Positions 47,595 to 55,491 of a stretch of DNA of 64,000 bases are shown piece after piece. Positions within the stretch are counted from its first letter, which is position 1, and each line of letters opens with the position of its first letter. A model generated the notes under the pieces. That model searched no databases and was not told where the DNA came from. It was given only the letters and a program-made list of their open reading frames with translations. The position numbers and the translations under genes are program-made. Source of the DNA: Billgrantia lactosivorans (lineage in GTDB: Bacteria; Pseudomonadota; Gammaproteobacteria; Pseudomonadales; Halomonadaceae); NCBI RefSeq assembly GCF_003254665.1, contig NZ_QHGY01000001.1:930001-994000 (forward strand). Direction: 5' to 3'.

Positions 47595-47642
47595 GCCCGA
47601 CACGCATGAAGGCCACCCTGGGGTGGCCTTCATGCGTCGGGC
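47595..47642. terminator. Long bidirectional terminator hairpin
   Basis: About 22 pairs (arm GCCCGAC..CGCATGAAGGCCACC and its complement) with a small loop, between the convergent RND and DUF3617 genes. Confidence 0.8.
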
Positions 47643-47654
47643 GGCAGCGCCGCT

Positions 47655-48080
47655 TCAGCAATCACCGAGGCGTTCGCCCTCGATGCTGGTTTCCAGCAGC
47701 ATCTGGCCCATCGACGATTCGGTGTCGATGTTCACGTTGCCCTCGACGCGCTCGCCGAGGAATTCCATGCGGCCGTCGATGTTGGCTTCGCCCCCCTCGG
47801 CGCGGCAGATCATCTTGTAGTCGACCCCATCCTCAGAGACATTGTGCTCGAGCAGCTCACAGCCCTCCTCCACCTCGAGGAACTGGAAATCGGCGTCGTC
47901 CAGGTCCCCCTGGGCGATGCACTCCTGCTGGCTGTCGGTCTGGTCGGGAATCGGCACGTCGCCCTTGACGGTCGTGGTGCTGGTGAACTCCCACTGGCCC
48001 GGCACGATATTGGGCGACTCGGCCAGGGCCGTGAGCGGCAGCAGCAGCACGGCGGCGGCAAGCAAGGGTCGTAAGGACAT
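47655..48080 (-). CDS. DUF3617-family secreted protein
   Basis: A 141-residue exported protein. The signal peptide ends TALA-ESP. PGQWEFTSTTTVKGDVPIPDQTDSQQECI and the repeated Cys and Glu-rich C terminus, including the GRMEF segment, are like DUF3617 proteins. Two disulfides are likely in the periplasm. Function is unknown. ATG 48080 is chosen for its GGAGACC ribosome site and clean signal peptide. Confidence 0.85.
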   Translation of the reverse strand: MSLRPLLAAAVLLLPLTALAESPNIVPGQWEFTSTTTVKGDVPIPDQTDSQQECIAQGDLDDADFQFLEVEEGCELLEHNVSEDGVDYKMICRAEGGEANIDGRMEFLGERVEGNVNIDTESSMGQMLLETSIEGERLGDC

Positions 48081-48198
48081 GAAAGGTCTCCATTGATGAT
48101 AGACGGGGCGAAGAAGCGGGCTTCTCCTGCGACGCGACACCCACAGCTTACCCCAGCGGCGGCCGGAAAAGGAGCGAGCGCGACGCGCGGGGGTCGTG

Positions 48199-50109
48199 TC
48201 AGGTGGACATGGGGCGCAGCGGCTCGGTCAACGACAGCTCCTCCAGGGCCAGCGGCCGGCCGAACAGGTACCCCTGGAAGGCCATGCAGCCGTGCTCCTG
48301 CAGCCAGCGGTGCTGCGCCTCCGTCTCGACGCCCTCGGCGGTGACCTCGAGCCCGAGGCTGTTGGCCAGGGTGATGGTGGTGGTGACGATGGCGGCATCC
48401 ACCGGGTCGTCGAGCACCCCATCGATGAACGACTTGTCGATCTTGAGCGCATCCAGCGGGAGCCGCTTCAGGTAGTTCAGCGACGAGTAGCCGGTACCGA
48501 AATCGTCCAGGGCGAAGCGGATGCCGAGCTTGCTCAGGCGCAGCATGATGTTGCGCACCCGCTCCGGCTCCTCCATCAGCAGGCTCTCGGTGACTTCGAG
48601 CATCAAGCGAGCGGGGTTGGCGCCCGTTTCCTCCAGGGTATGCTGGACGCGGGCGATGAAGTCGGGCTGGTGGAACTGCACCGAGCTGACGTTGACCGAA
48701 ATGGTCAGCGCCTGCCTGTCACCCTGCCGGGCCCAGGCGGCCAGCTGGCGGCAGGCGGTCTCCAGTACCCAGTAGCCGATCGGCAGGATCAGGCGGTTCT
48801 TCTCGGCCAGCGGGATGAACTGGCCAGGCGGCACCAGGCCGCGCCGCGGGTGCTGCCAGCGCAACAACGCCTCGACCCCAGTCACCTCCGCGCGGTCGTT
48901 GACCTGGACCTGATAGTGCAGGCGCAGCTCATCGCGAGCCAGCGCCTGGTGCAGGTCGGCCTCGAGATGCACCCGCTCCATCACGTCGGCCTGCATGTCG
49001 GCATTGAAGAAGCGCAGGGTGTTGCCGCCCGCCAGCTTGGCCTGCTGCAAGGCGATGTCCGCCTGGCGCATGGCATCGTCGACGTTCGCCTGGCCGTTGG
49101 CGAACAGGGTGATGCCGATGCTCGCCGAGATGGGCAGCGTCAGCGCCTGCTCGTCGTCGACCTGGGCACTCGTGATCTGGCCGAGCAGCTTCTCGGCCAC
49201 GCGCTCGGCGGCATGGGCCGCCTGCTCCACGTCGAGACCGAGGTCGTGGATCAGCAGCACGAACTCGTCGGCCCCCAGCCGCGCCAGGGTGTCGCTCTCG
49301 CGCACCACCTCTCCCAGCGTGTGGGCCACCTGGCGCAGGAAGCGGTCGCCGCGCTGCAGCCCCTGGGTCTCGTTGATGACCTTGAAATCGTCCAGGTCGA
49401 TGAACAGCAGGGCCGCATAGCGCTCGCTGCGCCGCGTCCCCTTGACCACCATCTCCAGGCGGTCGAGCAGCAGGCGCCGGTTGGGCAGCCCGGTCAGCGA
49501 ATCGTAGAAGGTCAGCCGGTGCTTGCACTCCTGGATGTCGCGGTACTCGCTGACGTCGGTGGAGATGCCGCAGAGGGCGCGAATCGAACCGTCGGCGCGG
49601 CGCAGCGGCAGCTTGATCGAGAGGAAGGTGAAGACGGACGACTCCTCGCCCTGCACGTACCCCTCTTCCACCACGACCTTCTCGCCCTGCTCCAGGACCC
49701 GCCGGTCGTTGAAGCGCAGTTCCGCCGCGGTGACGGAATCGAACAGATCGGCGTCGGTCTTGCCCAGCACCGCGGCGGCGGGCAGGCCGACGATCTCGCT
49801 GCCCTTGCGGTTGACGTACTGGTAGCGAAAGTCGCTCGACTTGACGTAGATGCAGGCGTCGACGCTGTCGAGGATGGTCGTCAGTTCCTCGTGGCTGGCC
49901 CGCAGCCGTTCGACTTCGCGCAGCAGCCTGCGGCGGTAGGCCACGCCTGCCAGCGCCAGTAGCGCCGCCACGACCAGCCCCATCACGCCCCAGCCAGCCG
50001 TGGGCACGCCCCCCGCCTGCGCCGAGGCGCAGGCGGCCGACGGCAGGCCCGCCAAAGACCCGGCAAGAACGAATCGACGAGCCGTGACCCGCCACTCTGA
50101 ATTGGACAT
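48199..50109 (-). CDS. PAS-GGDEF-EAL cyclic-di-GMP signalling protein
   Basis: A 636-residue inner-membrane protein. An N-terminal signal/anchor and one more membrane helix (GWGVMGLVVAALLALAGVAY) precede a PAS domain (about 75-200). The GGDEF-type domain has RLGADEF instead of GGDEF. The EAL domain keeps EALLRW, DDFGTGYSSLNYL and AEGVETE, so phosphodiesterase activity is likely while cyclase activity is doubtful. It is downstream of the CsrB/RsmZ-like sRNA on the same strand, 356 bases away. ATG 50109 is downstream of AAGGGTGACGGG. Confidence 0.94.
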   Translation of the reverse strand: MSNSEWRVTARRFVLAGSLAGLPSAACASAQAGGVPTAGWGVMGLVVAALLALAGVAYRRRLLREVERLRASHEELTTILDSVDACIYVKSSDFRYQYVNRKGSEIVGLPAAAVLGKTDADLFDSVTAAELRFNDRRVLEQGEKVVVEEGYVQGEESSVFTFLSIKLPLRRADGSIRALCGISTDVSEYRDIQECKHRLTFYDSLTGLPNRRLLLDRLEMVVKGTRRSERYAALLFIDLDDFKVINETQGLQRGDRFLRQVAHTLGEVVRESDTLARLGADEFVLLIHDLGLDVEQAAHAAERVAEKLLGQITSAQVDDEQALTLPISASIGITLFANGQANVDDAMRQADIALQQAKLAGGNTLRFFNADMQADVMERVHLEADLHQALARDELRLHYQVQVNDRAEVTGVEALLRWQHPRRGLVPPGQFIPLAEKNRLILPIGYWVLETACRQLAAWARQGDRQALTISVNVSSVQFHQPDFIARVQHTLEETGANPARLMLEVTESLLMEEPERVRNIMLRLSKLGIRFALDDFGTGYSSLNYLKRLPLDALKIDKSFIDGVLDDPVDAAIVTTTITLANSLGLEVTAEGVETEAQHRWLQEHGCMAFQGYLFGRPLALEELSLTEPLRPMST

Positions 50110-50460
50110 CCCGTCACCCTTGGAAAGGATACGCTCAGTTATAGCAGAGAAATCTAAAATAACCGATCGGCCGGTCGACGCTAACGTCAACGATCCGCCC
50201 CGCTCCATCGGCACCGTCCCTTCGTTCCCATGGCAGCCGACTCTCCATCTTCACGCCTGCCGCGACGAAGCGAAAGCAAAGATTCAGCCCCCGGAGGGCG
50301 GCTTTTCCGCGCATCGCTCTGCGACCGGCGCGAGCGTGAGGGCCGATGCAGGTCGATTTTTTCCTTCATCGAAACAGAACCGTCGAAGGCGGGAAATGAC
50401 GAACATCAAGCCAGCGCCGGGCGCCTGCACCGCCACCCGGGGACCACGGCGTGGCACTGA

Positions 50461-50490
50461 AACGCAAAGAGCCCGGCCTTGCGGCCGGGC
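50461..50490 (-). terminator. Intrinsic terminator of the sRNA
   Basis: A perfect eight-base stem GCCCGGCC/GGCCGGGC with a four-base loop, followed on the minus strand by TCTTTGCGTT, a weak T-tract. Confidence 0.75.
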
Positions 50491-50588
50491 GAACACTTGC
50501 TTCCTTGCACTCTTACCGGTCTTCCTGACCGGACCTCCCTGGGTCTTGCGTCGTCCTGACCCGGCTTCCTTGCGGAGCTTCCCTGCCC
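50465..50588 (-). ncRNA. CsrB/RsmZ-type sRNA (sponge for CsrA/RsmA)
   Basis: Read on the minus strand this ~125-base interval has six GGA motifs, at 50580-50582, 50567-50569, 50554-50556, 50536-50538, 50523-50525 and 50502-50504. One is presented in an exact AGGAA loop on a six-base stem (50516-50532). Another is in the loop of the GGGTC/GACCC hairpin (50541-50562). A GC hairpin terminator ends it. An 18-base GacA/UvrY-like box lies about 65 bases upstream. Length, motif number and promoter geometry match RsmY/RsmZ/CsrB RNAs, which titrate the translational repressor CsrA/RsmA. The 5' end is inferred from a weak TTGCCG-N16-TAAGCA promoter. No sequence homology search was possible, so the class is named from structure. 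Confidence 0.82.
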
Positions 50589-50645
50589 TTGCTTACAGCT
50601 TGGCAGACAAGCGGCAAAATGCAGTTAACCTGGGATAGGCTTCGT

Positions 50646-50663
50646 TGTAGGAAATCTCTGACA
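50646..50663 (-). promoter_or_regulatory. GacA/UvrY-type upstream activating box
   Basis: On the minus strand the sequence is TGTCAGAGATTTCCTACA. It matches the known consensus TGTAAGAGATCTCTTACA at 15 of 18 positions and is centred about 70 bases from the inferred sRNA start. It is the main reason for placing the sRNA in the Gac regulon. Confidence 0.8.
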
Positions 50664-50668
50664 GGCTG

Positions 50669-50690
50669 TGTCGTAAAAATGCCTACGACA
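50669..50690. promoter_or_regulatory. Inverted repeat next to the GacA box
   Basis: TGTCGTA and TACGACA arms with eight bases between, six bases from the activating box. It may be a second activator site or belong to the dehydrogenase promoter on the other strand. Confidence 0.45.
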
Positions 50691-50694
50691 ACGC

Positions 50695-50743
50695 TACCAG
50701 GACGTCTCATACCCATGGTACCAGGACCGTCTCATGCCGACGG
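50695..50743. repeat. Tandem direct repeat upstream of the dehydrogenase gene
   Basis: Two adjacent copies of about 24-25 bases, each starting TACCAGGAC and continuing GTCTCAT, with a few differences. They lie 120-170 bases before ATG 50867 and could be tandem regulator sites. The remaining gap 50110-50460 shows no supported feature. Confidence 0.6.
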
Positions 50744-50866
50744 TGCCGTGCCACGCGGCTGCCGCTTTCGAGCCCCGCAAGGGAACCTTTAGCGCCGGCT
50801 CCTCTCTGACCCTTGAAGGTGCCATGGCCTCAACGACGAGGCTTGACTCAACGAAAGGAGCTATCC

Positions 50867-51922
50867 ATGAGCCAGACTCGCGCCTACGCCGCCCACGCAC
50901 CCGACCAGCCCCTGGCCCCCTACCGGTTCGAGCGCCGCCGGCCGCGCCCGGACGACGTGGCCATCGAGATCCTCTACTGCGGCGTTTGCCACAGCGACCT
51001 GCACTTCGCCCGCGACGACTGGGGCATGAGCCGTTACCCCGTCGTGCCGGGGCACGAGATCGTCGGCCGCGTCACCGCCGTGGGCGAACAGGTCACCCGC
51101 TTCAAGGCCGGCGACCTGGTCGGGGTGGGCTGCATGGTCGATTCCTGCCGCGACTGCCGGCCCTGCCGCGACGGTGTCGAGCAGTTCTGCCTCGAGGGCT
51201 TCACCATGACCTACGGCAGCGACGATCGCCAGGACGGCAGCTTCACCCAGGGCGGCTATTCGGACAACATCGTGGTCAGCGAGCCCTTCGTGCTGCGCAT
51301 GCCCGAGGGCATCGACCTCGCCTCCGCCGCGCCGATCCTGTGCGCCGGCATCACCACCTACTCGCCGCTCAAGCACTACGGCGTGAAGGCCGGCCACAAG
51401 GTCGGAGTGATCGGCATGGGCGGTCTCGGCCACATGGGCGTCAAGCTGGCCAAGGCGCTGGGCGCGGAGGTGACCGTGTTCACCCGCTCCGAGGCCAAGG
51501 TCGAGGAGGCCAGGAGCCACAGCGCCGACCACGTGGTCGTCTCCAGCGACCCCGCCCAGATGGAAGCGGTGGCCGAGACCTTCGACTTCATGCTCGACAC
51601 GGTGCCGGTGCAGCACGACCTCAACCCCTACCTGGCGGCGCTGAAGTACGACGGCACCCACATCCTGGTCGGCCTGCTCGACCCCATCGAGCCCGCCATC
51701 AACGCCTTCAACCTGGTGTTCAAGCGCCGCGTGCTTGCCGGCTCGCTGATCGGCGGTGTCGCCGAGACCCAGGAGCTGCTCGACTTCTGTGCCGAGCACG
51801 ACATCCGCTGCGATATCGAGATGCTCGACATCCACGACATCAACGAGGCCTTTGAACGCATGCAGAAAGGCGACGTGCGCTACCGCTTCGTGATCGACAT
51901 GGCGAGCTTGAAGGCGGCCTGA
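50867..51922 (+). CDS. Zinc-dependent NAD(P) alcohol/aldehyde dehydrogenase (YahK/CAD-like)
   Basis: A 351-residue medium-chain dehydrogenase. Catalytic zinc residues are in YCGVCHSDLH and PGHEIVGRV. The four structural-zinc cysteines are in CRDCRPC...FC near residue 105. The nucleotide motif IGMGGLGHMGVKLAKALGAEVTVF follows. The pattern matches YahK/cinnamyl-alcohol-type aldehyde reductases, usually NADPH-linked. ATG 50867 is preceded by AAAGGAG at ideal spacing. It appears monocistronic with a strong terminator after it. Confidence 0.94.
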   Translation: MSQTRAYAAHAPDQPLAPYRFERRRPRPDDVAIEILYCGVCHSDLHFARDDWGMSRYPVVPGHEIVGRVTAVGEQVTRFKAGDLVGVGCMVDSCRDCRPCRDGVEQFCLEGFTMTYGSDDRQDGSFTQGGYSDNIVVSEPFVLRMPEGIDLASAAPILCAGITTYSPLKHYGVKAGHKVGVIGMGGLGHMGVKLAKALGAEVTVFTRSEAKVEEARSHSADHVVVSSDPAQMEAVAETFDFMLDTVPVQHDLNPYLAALKYDGTHILVGLLDPIEPAINAFNLVFKRRVLAGSLIGGVAETQELLDFCAEHDIRCDIEMLDIHDINEAFERMQKGDVRYRFVIDMASLKAA

Positions 51923-51934
51923 CCTCCGCCCCTG

Positions 51935-51983
51935 CCGAACGAGACGCGGCGGCTTGCCCTGGCAAGCCGCCGCGTTGCGTTCG
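51935..51983. terminator. Long GC-rich terminator hairpin
   Basis: More than 20 nearly continuous pairs around GCGGCGGCTTGCC / GGCAAGCCGCCGC, right after the dehydrogenase stop. Confidence 0.75.
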
Positions 51984-52034
51984 GTGGCGGCCCGCCGAGC
52001 CCCGAGGGCGCGTTCGTGCCCGAACCAACCGCAC

Positions 52035-52046
52035 ATTGCATGCAAT
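52035..52046. promoter_or_regulatory. GntR operator copy 1 (ATTGCATGCAAT)
   Basis: A perfect 12-base palindrome upstream of the -35 region of the gntR promoter. It is identical to the copy at 52098, and the two centres are 63 bases apart. Confidence 0.75.
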
Positions 52047-52063
52047 CTTCGACCAATGTCGAG

Positions 52064-52093
52064 TTAATGCCGCACAACCACTGCGCCTATAGT
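52064..52093 (+). promoter_or_regulatory. Promoter of the gntR-led operon
   Basis: TTAATG (52064-52069) and TATAGT (52088-52093), 18 bases apart. The transcription start would fall near 52100, inside operator copy 2, which suits repression. Confidence 0.65.
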
Positions 52094-52097
52094 CACT

Positions 52098-52109
52098 ATT
52101 GCATGCAAT
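52098..52109. promoter_or_regulatory. GntR operator copy 2 (ATTGCATGCAAT)
   Basis: The second perfect copy of the palindrome, covering the expected transcription start and ending 13 bases before the gntR ATG. Confidence 0.8.
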
Positions 52110-52122
52110 GTGTGAGGCAAAG

Positions 52123-52836
52123 ATGACGCAACCCGCAATCGTCGAAGGGCCGCGCATGGCGCGGACCGCCACCGCCGAGGTCCATAACGTGATCAAGGAG
52201 CGGATTCTCGACGGCCACTACCGAGCCCACGAGTACGTGCGCGAGGCGAGCATCGCCCGTGAGCTGGGCGTGAGCCGCACCCCGGTGCGCGAGGCGCTGC
52301 GCGAGCTGGTCTCGGAGGGCTGGCTCGAGGCGATCCCGCACCACGGCGCGCGGGTCGTGGCCTGGACGGAGAAGGATGCGCGGGAGGTGTTCGAGCTGCG
52401 CCTGGTACTCGAGCCGATGGCCGTGGGGCTGGCCAGCGAGCGCATGGACCTGGCGCGCCTGGCGCAGCTGGAGGCGCTGGCCGACCGCATGGAAGCGCTG
52501 GTCGAGCGCATCGAACGCGAACCCGAGGTGCGCAACGAGATCGCCTTCCTCAACCACGACTTCCATCGCGAGCTGATTGCGGCCAGCGACAACCAGCGCC
52601 TGGCCGCGGTGCTCGACAGTGTGGTGCGCACCTCGGTGATCCGGCGCAACTTCGGCAACTACGATCTCGCCAACCTGCGCCGCAGCATGCGTCATCACCG
52701 CGAGATCCTCGAGGCCATCTCCGCCGGCAGCGCCGAGTGGGCCGAGAGCGTGATGCGCGCCCACCTGCTGGCCGCCCGCGCCCTGCATGTGCGTTTTCCC
52801 GACCCTCCCGATGTCACCAGGGCATCGCCCGATTGA
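52123..52836 (+). CDS. GntR-family regulator (FadR/FCD group)
   Basis: A 237-residue repressor-type regulator. The winged helix is residues 10-80 with YVREASIARELGVSRTPVREALRELVSEGWL. The FCD effector domain has FELRLVLEPMAVGLA, NHDFHRELIAAS and the metal-binding histidine in RRSMRHHREILEAI. It is first in the operon with CoA-transferase, TRAP and lyase genes. Two identical palindromes at its promoter suggest autoregulation and substrate induction. Confidence 0.94.
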   Translation: MTQPAIVEGPRMARTATAEVHNVIKERILDGHYRAHEYVREASIARELGVSRTPVREALRELVSEGWLEAIPHHGARVVAWTEKDAREVFELRLVLEPMAVGLASERMDLARLAQLEALADRMEALVERIEREPEVRNEIAFLNHDFHRELIAASDNQRLAAVLDSVVRTSVIRRNFGNYDLANLRRSMRHHREILEAISAGSAEWAESVMRAHLLAARALHVRFPDPPDVTRASPD

Positions 52837-52895
52837 ACCGGCGCCCTCGAGCCGGCTCGCTCGGCGGATAACCATAAAGAGGCCATACAACAACA

Positions 52896-54113
52896 ATGAC
52901 TCCACACGACAACCCGACTCCGCCCCCTCTCGATGACGTCAAGGTGCTCGAGCTGGGACAACTGATCGCCGGCCCCTACTGCGGACAGGTACTGGCCGAC
53001 TTCGGCGCCCAGGTCGTCAAGGTGGAACCGCCCGGCAAGGGCGACGCCATGCGCCAGTGGGGCGAGGCAGATCCCCAGGACGGCGAGCCGCTGTGGTGGA
53101 ACGTCATCGCCCGCAACAAGCAGTCGCTGACGCTCGACCTGCGCCAGCCGCGCGGCCAGGCGCTGCTGCGCGAGCTGGCCCGCCAGGCCGACGTGGTCAT
53201 CGAGAACTTCCGCCCCGGCACCATGGAGCGCTGGGGGCTCGGCTACGAGGCGCTCTCCCGCGACAACCCCGGCCTGGTCATGGTGCGCGTCACCGGCTTC
53301 GGCCAGGACGGCCCCTACGCCTCGCGCGCCGGCTTCGCCTCGGTGTGCGAGGCGATGGGCGGCCTGCGCTACATCAGCGGCTATCCCGACCGCCCCCCGG
53401 TGCGCGTCGGCATTTCGCTGGGCGACACCCTGGCCGGGGTACATGCCGCGCTGGGCACCATGATGGCCCTGCACCAGCGCGCCCGCAGCGGCTGCGGCCA
53501 GGTCGTCGACAGCTCGATCTTCGAGTCGGTGCTGGCGATGATGGAGAGCCTGGTCCCCGAGTACGCCCGCGCCGGCAAGGTGCGCGAGCGCAGCGGCAGC
53601 TTCCTGCCCAAGATCGCTCCCTCCAACGCCTACCCGGCCCGCGACGGGCGCGACGTGATCATCGGCGCCAACCAGGACACGGTGTTCCGCCGCCTGTGCG
53701 AGGCCATGGGCCAGCCGGGCCTGGCCGACCACCCCGACTACGCCACCCACCGCGCCCGCGGCGAGCACCAGCAGGCCATCGACGACCTGGTGGCCACCTG
53801 GACACGCCAGCACGACGCCCAGCAGGTGGTCGACATCCTGGCCCGGGCCGGGGTCCCGGCAGGGCTGGTCTACCGCGCCCCCGACATGCTGGCCGACCCG
53901 CACTTCCAGGCCCGCGAGGCGATCGTCGAGGTGCCCGACCGCCACGGCCGGCCGCTGCCCATGCAGAACGTCTTTCCGCGGCTGTCGCACAGCCCCGGAC
54001 GGGTACGCCACGTGGGGCCGGCGCTCGGCGAGCACACCGAGGCGATCCTGTCGGGCTGGCTCGGCTACGACACGGCCGCGCTCGACGCGCTGCGCCGCGA
54101 CCAGGTGATCTAG
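52896..54113 (+). CDS. CaiB/BaiF class III CoA-transferase
   Basis: A 405-residue family III CoA-transferase. The N terminus VLELGQLIAGPYCGQVLADFGAQVVKVEPP, the DLRQPRGQALLRELARQADVVIENFRPG segment and the catalytic aspartate in QVVDSSIFESVL are diagnostic. It transfers CoA between acids without a ping-pong glutamyl intermediate. With the aconitase-type and HMG-CoA-lyase-type enzymes downstream, a succinyl-CoA:citramalate-like activity is a reasonable guess, but specificity is unproven. Confidence 0.94.
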   Translation: MTPHDNPTPPPLDDVKVLELGQLIAGPYCGQVLADFGAQVVKVEPPGKGDAMRQWGEADPQDGEPLWWNVIARNKQSLTLDLRQPRGQALLRELARQADVVIENFRPGTMERWGLGYEALSRDNPGLVMVRVTGFGQDGPYASRAGFASVCEAMGGLRYISGYPDRPPVRVGISLGDTLAGVHAALGTMMALHQRARSGCGQVVDSSIFESVLAMMESLVPEYARAGKVRERSGSFLPKIAPSNAYPARDGRDVIIGANQDTVFRRLCEAMGQPGLADHPDYATHRARGEHQQAIDDLVATWTRQHDAQQVVDILARAGVPAGLVYRAPDMLADPHFQAREAIVEVPDRHGRPLPMQNVFPRLSHSPGRVRHVGPALGEHTEAILSGWLGYDTAALDALRRDQVI

Positions 54114-54122
54114 GAGACGCTC

Positions 54123-55412
54123 ATGGAAACCGCACTGGTCATACTCGCCCTGGTCGCCATGATCGGCCTGGGCGTGCCGATCTTCCTCTCGCTGGGCGTC
54201 GCGGGCCTGATCGGCCTGTACACGGCGCGCGGCTCGCTGGCGTTCTTCTTCGCCCCGTCGTCGCTGTTCGGCCAGCTCAACGTGTTCGAGATGGTCGCGC
54301 TGCCGCTGTTCATCCTGATGGGCAGCCTGCTCGGCGCCACGCCGGTCGGCGCCAACCTGTTCCAGGCGGCGGTGCGCTGGCTCAACTGGCTGCGCGGCAG
54401 CCTGGCGATCTCCTCGGTGGGTGCCTCGGCGATGTTCGGCGCCGTCTCGGGGGTCAGCCTGGCGGGGGTGGCCGCGGTCGGCTCCATCGCCGTGCCGCAG
54501 ATGCTCGAGCGCGGCTACAGCCGAACCCTGGCCGCCGGCTCGGTGGTCACCGCCGGCGCGCTGGCGATGCTGATTCCGCCCAGCGTGCCCTTCATCATCT
54601 ACGGCGCGGTCTCCAGCGTCTCGGTGGCCGACCTGTTCATCGGCGGCATCGTGCCCGGCATCGTGCTGGCCCTGGCCCTGTCGGCCTACATCTTCGTGCG
54701 CGTCAGCCTGAACCCGCAGGAGGCACCGGTTGCCGAGCAGCGCTTCACCTGGCGCGAACGCTTCGAGAGCCTGGGCCAGATCTGGCATGCCGCGCTGCTG
54801 GTGCTGGCGGTGCTCGGGTCGATCTACACCGGCTTCGCCACGCCCAGCGAGGCGGCGGGGGTCGGGGCGCTGGGCGCCTTCCTCATCGCCGCGGTGGTCT
54901 TCCGCAGCCTGAGCTGGGCCCGGCTGCTCCAGATCCTCGGCACCACCGCGCGAATCAGCGGCGCCATCCTGTTGATCATGGGCTGCGCCAAGATCTTCGG
55001 CGACTACCTCAACATGGTGCGCGTGCCGCAACTGCTCACCGAGACCCTGACCAACAGCGGCCTGCCCGCCTGGGCCATCCTGCTGGCGGTGATGCTGCTG
55101 CTGATCCTGCTCGGCATGCTGGTGGACGCGGTGTCGCTGATCGTGGTCACCACGCCGGTGCTGCTGCCGCTGGTGGAGGCGCTGGGCTACGACCCGCTGT
55201 GGTTCGGCATCGTCATGGTGCTCAACCTCGAGATCGCCGTGGTCACCCCGCCGGTGGGGCTCAACCTCTATGCCTTGCGCGGCGTGTGTCCGGACCTGTC
55301 CATCGAGGAGATCATCCGCAGCTCCCTGCCGTTCGTCGCCGTGCAGTTCCTGGTGCTGATGCTGTTCGTGTTCTTCCCCAGCCTCAGCCTGTGGTTGCCG
55401 GGGCTCATGTAG
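54123..55412 (+). CDS. dctM: TRAP transporter large membrane subunit
   Basis: A 429-residue DctM protein with about 12 membrane helices. GVPIFLSLGVAGLIGL, LPLFILMGSLLGATPVGANLF, SGVSLAGVAAVGSIAVPQMLERGYS and TPPVGLNLYALRGV are family motifs. It starts nine bases after the CoA-transferase stop. The carrier uses a sodium gradient, fitting a halophilic lifestyle. Confidence 0.96.
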   Translation: METALVILALVAMIGLGVPIFLSLGVAGLIGLYTARGSLAFFFAPSSLFGQLNVFEMVALPLFILMGSLLGATPVGANLFQAAVRWLNWLRGSLAISSVGASAMFGAVSGVSLAGVAAVGSIAVPQMLERGYSRTLAAGSVVTAGALAMLIPPSVPFIIYGAVSSVSVADLFIGGIVPGIVLALALSAYIFVRVSLNPQEAPVAEQRFTWRERFESLGQIWHAALLVLAVLGSIYTGFATPSEAAGVGALGAFLIAAVVFRSLSWARLLQILGTTARISGAILLIMGCAKIFGDYLNMVRVPQLLTETLTNSGLPAWAILLAVMLLLILLGMLVDAVSLIVVTTPVLLPLVEALGYDPLWFGIVMVLNLEIAVVTPPVGLNLYALRGVCPDLSIEEIIRSSLPFVAVQFLVLMLFVFFPSLSLWLPGLM

Positions 55413-55491
55413 TCCGGCAAGAGCGCGGCCCCGGCCGCAAACCCATCGCTCGCAACGCGAGCCGAGTACAACAACAAGCAGGAGACTCACC

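Noticed and set aside
43980..47633. A 1217-codon open frame antisense to the RND pump
   Set aside because: It mirrors the pump's codons in a GC-rich genome, is full of His/Gly/Arg/Gln, and has no domain or ribosome site. The pump on the other strand is unmistakable.
50187..50369. A 60-codon minus-strand frame between the sRNA and the PAS-GGDEF-EAL gene
   Set aside because: No ribosome site, arginine/serine-rich shadow-like composition and no recognisable motif.
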